24,081 bases of DNA, from assembly GCA_026416895.1 (NCBI GenBank), contig JAOAEH010000025.1, forward strand, positions 1 to 24,081, written 5' to 3'. Shown here piece by piece: positions 7,663-16,700 of this stretch. Position 1 is the stretch's first letter. Each line of letters begins with the position of its first letter. A model generated the notes under the pieces. The model worked only from the letters and a program-made list of their open reading frames with translations. It did not search any database and had not been told where the DNA came from. The stretch comes from Elusimicrobiales bacterium. GTDB taxonomy: Bacteria; Elusimicrobiota; Elusimicrobia; Elusimicrobiales; UBA9959. Position numbers and translations under genes: made by a program.

Positions 7663-8798
7663 TTATTTATCTCCTTAACCTCTTTATCAAATGCAACCAA
7701 TAATTCATTTAATCTGTCATTTTTAATTTTAGGATAAGAATTAGGCACAGAAGTTATTTTCACAGTTTCTTGCACTCCTTTTCTAAAGCTGTCTATTATG
7801 ATCTTATATGCTGAAATCCTGTCATCTACATCCCTTTTACATTTCATAGTAGCTTTAATCATCTTCACCTTAATCTTACTTATTTCTTTCTCTTTTTTAT
7901 TAAGTTGTTTTTGTAATTTAGATAAATGTTTTTTTAATTTTTTTAATCTTCTCTTTGAATTAATTAATTCTTCTCTATATTCGCTTTTGAAAAGAGTTAT
8001 AATAAAAGACATAATAAATGGCACAAGGCATAAAACAAAAAATATTAAAGCAGTCAATAAAACTGCCTTTTCTCCGCTTAGTATTGCTTTAGAGGCAGAT
8101 ATTATTGCATCTAAATTGATATATGAGAACACTCCCTTTTTAACCAATTCTAAATACGCAAACCTTATTATAGACAAAAATGCAGCTGCAGATATACCCA
8201 ATGATAATAGAAACAACGAAATAAGCAGGTCTTTTACTTTTTTACTCTCGGAATTTATAAACCTACTTAAGTTTGTTGCTGAAAAATGACCAATAAAAAC
8301 CATAAAACTTCCTATCATTCCACCAACTACCCATATAAGAATATCAGGGGCATCGACAAGTATTCCTCTCATAGCAGTGGTACTGACCGGAATCTCTCCT
8401 AATGCAAAAATTGTCAGTAAAATATAATTACCTATTCCTAGTTTTCTAAAGGGAGGATTTGCGTTCATCATTTTTTCTTTATGTTTATTTAACTCTGCTA
8501 AAATCTCATCTCTTCTTGTATCGTAATTTGACTTATTACGCGGAGAATTTATGTTATTCCTTTCATTTTCAAGAGCTGTTATTCTCTGTTTGAAAGTTTC
8601 ATATTTTTCTTTCCATTTATTTAAATACGATAAAATATCTGATTCCATTGAATGCAATTCCAAATTTTCATAAATAGTATAATTCCAGCTTTGTTCATTA
8701 GAATTATATTGCCAGATATTACTGCCCTGAACTAAGGCTATTTTTTTCCCATTTTTTTTAGCGGTAAATTTTTTCCACCATAAAGGAATTATAAGCAT
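7659..8798 (-). CDS. Coiled-coil membrane protein with about four TM helices
   Basis: A 379-residue protein that I cannot assign to a named family. Residues 52-112 are a charged, probable coiled coil. Four hydrophobic segments follow, at about 122-142, 152-172, 189-214 and 245-270; the first contains an intramembrane Glu (ALGEIPVSTTAM) and the second ends GHFSA. A second, very Lys-rich coiled coil covers about 272-320 (KRRLKKLKKHLSKLQKQLNK). The layout places two helical arms in the cytoplasm on either side of a four-helix bundle, suggesting a scaffold or channel. AGAGGTAG precedes the ATG. Its stop overlaps the vWA gene start by 4 bp, so a membrane complex with the vWA lipoprotein is the most direct inference. 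Confidence 0.7.
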   Translation of the reverse strand: MLIIPLWWKKFTAKKNGKKIALVQGSNIWQYNSNEQSWNYTIYENLELHSMESDILSYLNKWKEKYETFKQRITALENERNNINSPRNKSNYDTRRDEILAELNKHKEKMMNANPPFRKLGIGNYILLTIFALGEIPVSTTAMRGILVDAPDILIWVVGGMIGSFMVFIGHFSATNLSRFINSESKKVKDLLISLFLLSLGISAAAFLSIIRFAYLELVKKGVFSYINLDAIISASKAILSGEKAVLLTALIFFVLCLVPFIMSFIITLFKSEYREELINSKRRLKKLKKHLSKLQKQLNKKEKEISKIKVKMIKATMKCKRDVDDRISAYKIIIDSFRKGVQETVKITSVPNSYPKIKNDRLNELLVAFDKEVKEINK

Positions 8799-8808
8799 AA
8801 ACTACCTC

Positions 8809-9909
8809 TTATTTATAATTATATATCAAATAAGGTATTATATCACTTAAACTATCTAATTTTATCACCCCTCCGGCTTCATTAATTGCTTTTTTCTTGT
8901 TTGTAATAAAGAAAATTTTCTTTATTCCCGCATTTTTAGCTCCAACTATATCATATTTGTAAGAATCACCAACCATATATACATCACTTGTGTCTGTCTT
9001 AAAATAATTTATAGCTTTGTTAAAAAAAGCTAAATCTGGCTTAGCCATACCATCTTCACAAGAATAAAACTGAAAATCTACATATTTTTTAAACATTTTT
9101 TTTATTTTATCTAATCCAAAACACATTACATTTGAAAGAATCCCTAATTTGTATCCTGCTTTCCTGAGTTTTTTCAATACTGGAATAGTGTCTTTAAACA
9201 ATCTGATATTTTTGTTTTTTTCAATAACATTTTTAATCTTATCCTTATCAGTTTCACTCAATTTTCTGCCAATAATATCTTTTTCAATAAAATTAAAATA
9301 ATCATCGTATGAGAGAAACATTTTAGAATTAGATATTCTTTTTAGTTCTTGTTTGTTATTGATTTTAATTATTTTAGCTATAACATCATAGGGATCAGCA
9401 TTCCTAAAATTTTTCTTTATAAGGGTTCCCCATAAATCAAACAGAATAACTCTTTTTTTGGAGAGAAACTTTTCATTTATTCTCATCAACTCTTTTTCAT
9501 ATCTATTATCCACAATAACTTTCACTTTATGTTTTCTTAAATAAGACACTGATTTTCCACTAATAGCAGGATTAGGGTCAAGCATTCCTATTACAACTTT
9601 TGAAATACCTGTTCTTATTATATGGTCAGAGCATGACAAATCATTAGGGTTATTCCTGTGAGTGCATGGTTCAAGTGTGGTATATAAAGTAACATCTTTT
9701 TTTTTAAAATAATTATCCGGCAATTTATAAAGCATTTGAAATTCGGCATGTATTTTAGCCTGTTTACAAGCTTTGTCTATTATATTACCAGATTCATCAA
9801 CTATCACTGCCCCAACTTTAGGATAATTCTTACCTTTAGGGATATAACTTTTTTTAGCTAAAATTATTGCTTTTTTTAAGCCATCATAATAATTATATCC
9901 TTTGCGCAT
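8809..9909 (-). CDS. RibD-like deaminase fused to HAD-superfamily phosphatase
   Basis: A 366-residue fusion. Residues 1-150 are a zinc cytidine-deaminase-fold domain of RibD type: HAE (residues 54-56, catalytic Glu56), EPC with Cys82, the second Cys at 93, and the RibD hallmark GMLDPNP plus SYLRKHKVKVIV. The spacing between the two Cys is two residues longer than in typical RibD. Residues 152-366 are a HAD phosphatase-like domain: ILFDLWGTL (nucleophile Asp158), ILSN (Ser259), AKPD (Lys290) and VGDSYKYDIVGAKNAG (Asp315, Asp320). The pair could deaminate and dephosphorylate a nucleotide or pterin-like substrate. I choose the ATG at 9909, which has GGAG eight bases upstream; a TTG at 9933 lacks this. 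It overlaps the kinase gene by 17 bp. Confidence 0.8.
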   Translation of the reverse strand: MRKGYNYYDGLKKAIILAKKSYIPKGKNYPKVGAVIVDESGNIIDKACKQAKIHAEFQMLYKLPDNYFKKKDVTLYTTLEPCTHRNNPNDLSCSDHIIRTGISKVVIGMLDPNPAISGKSVSYLRKHKVKVIVDNRYEKELMRINEKFLSKKRVILFDLWGTLIKKNFRNADPYDVIAKIIKINNKQELKRISNSKMFLSYDDYFNFIEKDIIGRKLSETDKDKIKNVIEKNKNIRLFKDTIPVLKKLRKAGYKLGILSNVMCFGLDKIKKMFKKYVDFQFYSCEDGMAKPDLAFFNKAINYFKTDTSDVYMVGDSYKYDIVGAKNAGIKKIFFITNKKKAINEAGGVIKLDSLSDIIPYLIYNYK

Positions 9910-12697
9910 AAAAATCTCCAACAGAAACTGCAATTATAAAATCCATGAGTTTAAGTAACTCCTTTTTATCTAAATCTTTTATTTTTTTGTTCTTAAATAT
10001 TTCATAATTTCTTTTAAAGTATTTATGTTTAGAAAAAATAGTTATAGCAGCTCCAATATTATATTCTTTGGCTGTTATTCCTAATGAAAGCAAATGGCGG
10101 TGAACTTTGTTTATCATCCATTGTATTATATATGTTTTGTTTAAAAAAGTATCATCTATAAATTTTGAAATTTTTTCGCAACTCATATTATTAATAAAAT
10201 TTTTTTTCCATTCTTCTGAATCATCAATATGTGTGGTTCTTAAAAAAGCATTTATTATCACTAAGATTTTATCTATTGTTGTTTCTTCATATTCTATATT
10301 CAAAAGATTATACAAATTTACCAATTCATCTATCCATAAATGCCAATAGATAGAAAACTCAAGTTGCGCGAAATCTGCAACTGTTGGCCCTTTCTTTACA
10401 GTTTCAAAATCTATAAGCCATAAACCTTCATTATTTTCACATTTTTTTTCAGCAAACTGCCAGTGATTTACCATAACATTCTCAAGATGAAAATCTCCAT
10501 GGATAGTAGAAGTATGAAATGGAAAATTTTCAATTTTATTCAATTTATTTGCTATCTCTTTCCCTCTCTCAATAATTTGACTAATATTAGCCAATAATTC
10601 TTCTTGAGTAAAATCATCAAAAACAAATCTAATTAATTTTTGATTTTTATCTATTTCTTTTAATACATTGAAATAAATAATTTTCCCAGGAATAAGTCGC
10701 GGATCGTTTAAAAATTTATAAAATTCCTCATCAAAATTATCTCCCTTATGGTTTAGAGTCATTTCTATTTTAATCTTATCTGATCCTTCTAACACAAAAC
10801 CTCTCAGAATAATTTTATTCTTTTTTATTTTTTTTACTTCTTCCAATACTAATTTATCTCCATTTAACATGATATCTTTAATGGTAATTTCTTTTTCTAA
10901 AACAGGCGGCAAATAATGGTAAAACAATTTTTTAATATCAGTAGATTTATCATTTCCTTTTGTCAAATCCTTATAAAGTCCTTTTTTCGAAAGTATATTT
11001 TCTAATAAAAGTTCAAAAATCTTAAATACTTTTTCATAATTTTTATATTCAAGCTGGTATTTTATATATTGACGCAATGTTACAGGATAGAATTTAGGAC
11101 CATATTCAAAATCACTTGCATCACCAACAGCTGTATATTTTATAATACCAATATCATCAGCAATAATAGGTTTTGATTCTATTCTTGCAACGTAATTATT
11201 TATATATTCTTTTATATAATTTTCGTATCCAAGATATTCCAAAAACAATTCATTCTTATCACCAATCTTTACAAGATGGATATCCAATGGTGATTTTTCA
11301 TCTTTATTTGGTTGCACAAAAAACAAAATATTTCCACTTAAACCTTCTGAAGGAGAAGACATAAAGTACACATTGCTACAATTTTTAAATAATTTATTAA
11401 CAAGATAGGAAATTAACCATTTTTTCTCTGAAGAAAGTTCTATATATTTTCCTGTTAAATCAACTATAAATCTCTTACCAATGCGAGGATAATATTTTAT
11501 CTTTTCAAGTAACCATTCCCGTCTTGAAACAATACGTAAAATTGCTTCAACATCGCGCTCTATAATTTTTTTATCATTAGTCTTATGGAAGCAATTATCC
11601 GCTCCAATTTTAATTAGTTTAGTTGTATAGTATGATGGCTCAAGTTTCAAACCAGTTTCATGAGTGTCAATTGAATTATAACCAAAATGTGTTACCCCTA
11701 CCACAGGAATAAAAGGATACTTTCTTTTAATTAACTCACAAATTTCTAGTCCGATGGAATTGCTTTTATCAGTTTTTTCTTTTTTTTGTAATATATCAAG
11801 CAAGATAATATCTGAGCCATTAATTAGATTAATTAATTTTAAATCTTTCAAATTTGAGCTATCATCTCTAATACTAAGTTCTAATTCTCTTTTTAAATTA
11901 TCCATATCTTTAATTAAAGAAAGAGAGATATTATTAATCCCGTAATTTTTCAATTTATCATTTAAGGAACATATTATCTCATTATAGTAGGAGTTTCCTA
12001 TTTTATTTTCTATATTTTTGTTATTATTGTTAAAAAAACACTCATCTTTTTTTGTTTCAATAGTTAAATCATCATCTATTATAGTTATCTTAAACTCAAG
12101 TTTTTCAGAAAATTGTTTAGTTAAAATTAATGGAGCGATTTTAGATTTTGTAAATTCATAATACTCTTCCTTTGTTGTTTTTTTTATAATACCATTTATA
12201 ATATCATACAAATTACTAATATCGTATGGAACCCTTATTAAAAGAGGTTTTTCTTTATGAGTTTGAATAATATTTATAATTTCAATTAAACTGGCATCAA
12301 CATTTGCATAATCAAACAACGAGTTTTCTGGAGAAAATATTATAAAATTAAATAATTTATAGTTTAAGTCAGGGTCAAATCTTATTAGTTCCATTAATAT
12401 AAGAGACCAAAGTTCAATTTCTATATTCTTTGATAAGATATTGACATCACACTGATTCAAAAATAAAACTATATTTGGTTTTTCTCTTTCCTTAATCAAA
12501 GATAAAAAATTTATTTTTATCTTTTCTAATAATTTTTCTATGCTTGAAATGTTTTTATCAATTTTTATCTCTCTAATATCATTTTTAAAACTATCAAAAT
12601 TTTTAAAACTATCAAAAAAAGTTTTTTCTAAAAAAATCTTAATTGAAGATATAAAATCTTCATTTTCTGAAATTATAAAAAACAAATTTTTATCCAT
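9893..12697 (-). CDS. Pseudo-receiver, receiver and APH-fold kinase fusion
   Basis: A 934-residue soluble protein. Residues 1-190 look like a degenerate receiver: an opening strand, NIVLFLNQCD in place of the phosphoacceptor strand, FIIFSPENS and LLIRVPYD in place of the Thr and Lys-Pro strands. Residues 203-395 are an intact receiver enlarged by insertions: acidic DDD 208-210, phosphoacceptor Asp301 (IILLDIL), Thr336 (VVGVTH) and Lys372. The C-terminal half is aminoglycoside/choline-kinase-like: Gly loop SEGLSGN (450-456), HLVKIG with Lys477, an inserted beta-rich stretch (about 605-690), catalytic HGDFHLEN (His733, Asp735, Asn740) and IDFE (Asp763). All kinase residues are present. The small-molecule or protein substrate is unknown. 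The start is the ATG at 12697; a TTG at 12706 would overlap the upstream stop. Confidence 0.75.
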   Translation of the reverse strand: MDKNLFFIISENEDFISSIKIFLEKTFFDSFKNFDSFKNDIREIKIDKNISSIEKLLEKIKINFLSLIKEREKPNIVLFLNQCDVNILSKNIEIELWSLILMELIRFDPDLNYKLFNFIIFSPENSLFDYANVDASLIEIINIIQTHKEKPLLIRVPYDISNLYDIINGIIKKTTKEEYYEFTKSKIAPLILTKQFSEKLEFKITIIDDDLTIETKKDECFFNNNNKNIENKIGNSYYNEIICSLNDKLKNYGINNISLSLIKDMDNLKRELELSIRDDSSNLKDLKLINLINGSDIILLDILQKKEKTDKSNSIGLEICELIKRKYPFIPVVGVTHFGYNSIDTHETGLKLEPSYYTTKLIKIGADNCFHKTNDKKIIERDVEAILRIVSRREWLLEKIKYYPRIGKRFIVDLTGKYIELSSEKKWLISYLVNKLFKNCSNVYFMSSPSEGLSGNILFFVQPNKDEKSPLDIHLVKIGDKNELFLEYLGYENYIKEYINNYVARIESKPIIADDIGIIKYTAVGDASDFEYGPKFYPVTLRQYIKYQLEYKNYEKVFKIFELLLENILSKKGLYKDLTKGNDKSTDIKKLFYHYLPPVLEKEITIKDIMLNGDKLVLEEVKKIKKNKIILRGFVLEGSDKIKIEMTLNHKGDNFDEEFYKFLNDPRLIPGKIIYFNVLKEIDKNQKLIRFVFDDFTQEELLANISQIIERGKEIANKLNKIENFPFHTSTIHGDFHLENVMVNHWQFAEKKCENNEGLWLIDFETVKKGPTVADFAQLEFSIYWHLWIDELVNLYNLLNIEYEETTIDKILVIINAFLRTTHIDDSEEWKKNFINNMSCEKISKFIDDTFLNKTYIIQWMINKVHRHLLSLGITAKEYNIGAAITIFSKHKYFKRNYEIFKNKKIKDLDKKELLKLMDFIIAVSVGDFYAQRI
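12583..12618 (-). repeat. 18-bp tandem micro-duplication (FDSFKN twice)
   Basis: Two tandem 18-bp copies differing only at the last bases, in frame in the receiver-kinase fusion gene, giving FDSFKNFDSFKN in the degenerate receiver domain. Looks like a replication-slippage duplication. Confidence 0.8.
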
Positions 12698-12702
12698 ATA
12701 TT

Positions 12703-13749
12703 TCAATTATTATCTTTTTTCATATTCAAAACATTCTCGTTCTCGTTTTTAATTATTAAATCATCTAGTAAGTCAGAAAGTTTTAAATACCATTTATGAA
12801 AGTCAAAATCATATTCTTTATCTTTTCCAAGAAATTTATTTATTTTTAGTTTTTTATTAGATATATCTTCCACAAACTTCGTAAATTTCTCTGCTTCACA
12901 ATGTTCTTTAAGCTCCTTAACTGACGTTTTTGTTTTATTTTCAATTTCATTTAATAATTCTTTTAGTAGTTCTAAATTTTGTTTTTGATTTTTCTTTGTA
13001 TTAAGAATTTCTTCTAAATATCTCTCTGCTTCATTATATCTCTCTGCTTCATTTTCTCCTTTTTTTTCTAGAATCTCTCTTACTCCTTGATAATCAATTT
13101 CTAAATCTAAAAAAAGATTCATAATTTTATGTTTGATAATTTTAAAATCAATTACGTTTACTTTTTTTTTAAGATAATTATAAAAATTTTCAAGGTTTTC
13201 TATTATCTCTTTCACCTTTTCCTGATCATTTCCTCCTGTTGAATAGTCTGTTAGTATAGGACGACCACATTTCTTAATATTTATAATTTCTCTAGCAATT
13301 GTTTGAATTGTTGGAATTTTTGCTTGTTCATTTTGTTCATTTTGTTCATTTTGTGCATTAAAATAATTAAGCCACTTCTCAAGCATATTAAAAGTCCAAC
13401 CTCCTCCAAAATGAATAGCTATAATTGTGTCTTCATTTTGTACTCCTCTTATTAAGTTATATAAGTTAGTAATAAATATTTTGGCTTCGTTTATCTTCTT
13501 ATTATCTTCATTACCATATGTCGGTAGGTTTCCAAGCTTATTACTACCATTATAAACTATAAGTGTTATTTGCTTATTATTATCTGTAAGTGTTATGTTA
13601 TCAGATGTTATCTCATAGTTTAGGTTGCGTTTTTTTAATTCATTTTTTAATTCATTTAATTTATTCATCCATACATTCCATTCATTATTATCATTACATT
13701 TATTATTATCATTATCGGTTATTCTTGTAAATAATATTATTTTTTTCAT
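12703..13749 (-). CDS. Unknown protein between the two signalling genes
   Basis: A 348-residue soluble protein that I do not recognise. Residues 1-125 look like an alpha/beta domain: an opening strand KKIILFTRI, a strand ITLIVYNG, and a strand TIIAIHFGGGWTF (108-120) with His113 and a Gly triplet placed like an active-site or binding loop. GRPILTDYSTGG (162-173) is a second Gly-rich turn. Residues 180-345 are helical and charged, probably coiled coil. Two in-frame repeats, NEQ three times and NEAERY twice, come from tandem DNA duplications. AAGGGGGAT precedes the start. It lies 19 bp after the kinase-like ATPase and 5 bp before the receiver-kinase gene, so it is very likely a component or effector of the same system. 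Confidence 0.6.
   Translation of the reverse strand: MKKIILFTRITDNDNNKCNDNNEWNVWMNKLNELKNELKKRNLNYEITSDNITLTDNNKQITLIVYNGSNKLGNLPTYGNEDNKKINEAKIFITNLYNLIRGVQNEDTIIAIHFGGGWTFNMLEKWLNYFNAQNEQNEQNEQAKIPTIQTIAREIINIKKCGRPILTDYSTGGNDQEKVKEIIENLENFYNYLKKKVNVIDFKIIKHKIMNLFLDLEIDYQGVREILEKKGENEAERYNEAERYLEEILNTKKNQKQNLELLKELLNEIENKTKTSVKELKEHCEAEKFTKFVEDISNKKLKINKFLGKDKEYDFDFHKWYLKLSDLLDDLIIKNENENVLNMKKDNN
13018..13053 (-). repeat. Perfect 18-bp tandem duplication (NEAERY twice)
   Basis: Two identical 18-bp copies in direct tandem within the 348-residue protein gene, in frame in its helical C-terminal region. Perfect identity indicates a recent event. Confidence 0.9.
13326..13352 (-). repeat. 9-bp tandem repeat, three copies (NEQ)
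   Basis: Three perfect copies of a 9-bp unit in the 348-residue protein gene, encoding NEQNEQNEQ between the alpha/beta part and the rest of the protein. A length-variable linker is likely. Confidence 0.9.
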
Positions 13750-13768
13750 TTTTTTTCATCCCCCTTTA

Positions 13769-16700
13769 TTATATAAGTTTCATTAGAAGTTGTGTCAGAA
13801 TAAATTTATTATGTGGTTTTGAAAGTATTGTTGATTCAATATTTGAAAAAGGTAAATATTTTACATTAGTTGGTATGTTTGCAGGTTTACCTCTACCTGA
13901 TGTTACAATTATAAAAGGTATCATCTTTTTTAATTTAGTTAATTTTTCTTCTATTTCTATTTTATTTTTTCTTAGTTTATCCAGAATACCTTGATGAATT
14001 ATAAGAAATTCCAAATTTTTATTTCCGACTTTATTTCCAGTGATATCATTATTATTTTCAGTGATATCATTATTATTATCGGAGCACCACTTAATATTAA
14101 TATTATTAATATTGCCTTTTTCATCTTCTAATAATGATAATGACAGCCAATAATTTGGTTTTTTATTTTTATCATTTTTATCTAGTATATTATAACCCAG
14201 AAACTCCCCTACTGGATAAATACCTGAAGCAATTAAATATGAATTATAAGGAGTTTTATGATTATCTGTATTTAAAAGTAATGATGATTGTAGAAATCTT
14301 TCATCACATATCCCGATTCTTATTAAACCGTTTTCAACAAGTTGATATAATAATTTTGACTTATAATAATTAGACTGTTGAGAAGATAATGAAGATAATA
14401 AAAGTACAATTGGACTTGCACCTGAAAGAGATTCAAAATAAAGACAACCGACTCCCCGTTCATCTTCTAAAGCTTTATGTCTTGCATATATTATCGTGTT
14501 TATAGAGTCTAAATCTATCTCAGTAGAATCTGTTACTAGTTCTATTGTTTTTATAATGTTTTCTTCATGCATATTAAGATCAATTTGAGGATTATTAGAA
14601 TTTTGGGAAATTTGTAAATCCTGTGGTACCGTTGGTGGGATATATCTATTATCTTGTGATATATCCTGTCCAGTTAGATTAATCTTAATTGAGATCTTAT
14701 TCCCATTGCCTATCCTTCTTGTTTTGTCTATCCTTCTTGTTTTTAAATGTTTTAACCAATTTTCATAAAGAGATAATTTGAAATTATTTAATTCTTTGTT
14801 GCCTTTGTTATTTTTGATATTACTTATGAAATTTATAATAACTTTCTCTTCTTCTTTAATCTCTTTTTCTTTAATTACTACAACCCTATCATTTAAGTTT
14901 TGAAATTCATTTTCAGTTCCATCATTTGTAACTAAAAACAGTCTATAAGGAAAGCGCTCTATTTTGGTTTCTAATATATCTTTCAAGTTTTTATTATCTT
15001 TATCTTTATTACTATCATGATATAATACACAGAATTCATAATCCAAATCTACATTATCTAAATTATTTAAATCATTGTTAATAATATAAATACCATTTTG
15101 GTTAAGTTCTTCCTGATTATTAATATTGATTTCTTTACTTAAATCAATTATAAGTACTTCCTTAGGTTTATAAAGGTTAAATTTATAACCTAAGTTATTA
15201 TTTTCACTACATGCTTGGATTATATCTTGACCTCCATCTCCAATTTTATTAATATCTTTCCTCTGTAAATAGCTTGTAGCGATCTTCATCTCTGAGAGTC
15301 CCCAATTAAATTTTAATAATTTACCACTATCGTCAATGAGTTTTTTTTGTAAATAAGAATTTATATCATTTTCTAAATTGCCATTTGTTGTACTAACATT
15401 ATCATAGATAGTAATTATAACAGCATCTTTATATTTTTTATCTTTTGTATCTTCTATATTAATTGTGATTTTTAAATTAGGAGAGTTAGTAGCTTTGGAA
15501 GTTATGTTCTTGTTATTCTTCGAAGATGCAAAACCATGTTTTGCAGCATTTCTTATTATGTTTTCAAGAATTATATAAAATGCTTGTTTTCCAATAATTC
15601 CTCCAGGAATTGAAACCAAAACATCATTTTCTGTATTCTTATTTACTTCTAATTGTATGTTTTTGCTATTCAATCCTTCACTTACAGCTATATAATCTAA
15701 TAGCAACTTGTTATAATAAAAATCATTCATTAAATCCTTATAAAACCAACACGGATATGACCACATTGGAAACTCAGTAGTAATTTGAGCAATAAAATCC
15801 ATCCTTTGTTGTAAATACTTTGTTAATATTTGAATATCTTTTAATAGATTTTGTGATGAATCTTGATTTTGAGAATTTGTATTATTTAAACTTATAGTTG
15901 AAGCATTTAAATTAATAATTAAATTAGCAAGCACATGACTTCCAATATTATGTGACATATTTCTTGACATAATTGCAGCTACAGCGCTTTTTAGAGCTGA
16001 TTGGTATGCTTTTTTCTTTTCAAATAATATTCTTCTTGAAAAATTAAAAGTAAGTATTTTAAGAAGAAGATATTTAATACATGTTTCAGTTTTTGTTATA
16101 TCATCATTATTGGGTTGTTGGCTATATGAAATTCCTACTATTATCAAAGCTTTTGATTGAGGTGATTGGTTGGATAATTTTTGTTCTATATCAGATAAAT
16201 CGTGAATGAAATAATAAGTTGTATGTAATTTTTCATTATGAGATGTTTTAATCCAGTAGCAAATAAGAGCCTCTTCATTAAATTCAAATTCAGGTGACGT
16301 TTTATTTGTGATTTCTTTTGGAAATGTTAGTGTTACTTTCTTCTCGTTATAGGATAATGTATAATAAGAAGGAACTGTTTCTAGTTGAGATATTGCTTCA
16401 TTTAGTGTAAGCTTTTTATTTTTTTCTTCAACTTTATTTGTGTTATCTTTTATGTCATTTTTTATTATTTTATAATACTCATTCCATCCTGCTTCGAAAT
16501 TTTCTAATCCTGTCCATATTAATGCTACTAATGGCATTCTTTTAAATGAAGTATCCCAAAAACTTATATTTATCGATAATATTTCAGGTGGAGAAGTGTT
16601 GTTATTGTTAGATTGTGAATTGTTTTCACCTAAAAAATTTTGTATTAATTCTTTAAAATTTTCAATACTTTGGGTAAATGTTTCTTCTAATTCATTTTTT

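Noticed and set aside
7798..8289. 163-codon plus-strand ORF
   Set aside because: Lies antisense inside the coiled-coil membrane protein gene, has no ribosome site or recognisable motif, and its hydrophobic composition mirrors the opposite strand.
9910..9933. TTG start for the deaminase-HAD gene
   Set aside because: The ATG at 9909 has GGAG at ideal spacing; the extension would only lengthen the overlap and adds no domain.
9893..12697. Antibiotic-resistance aminoglycoside kinase
   Set aside because: The catalytic HGDxxxxN and DFE motifs are shared by many APH-fold kinases; the large receiver-bearing architecture and context argue against a resistance enzyme.
12698..12706. TTG start for the receiver-kinase fusion
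   Set aside because: An ATG three codons on, 5 bp after the upstream stop, is more likely; the difference is only three residues, so this is a mild preference.
13769..14563. CHAT or caspase-like protease assignment for the C-terminal domain of the kinase-like ATPase
   Set aside because: The strand-His and strand-Ser-Gly pattern is suggestive, but the catalytic Cys and the family's flanking motifs are missing, so it is reported only as an unknown domain.
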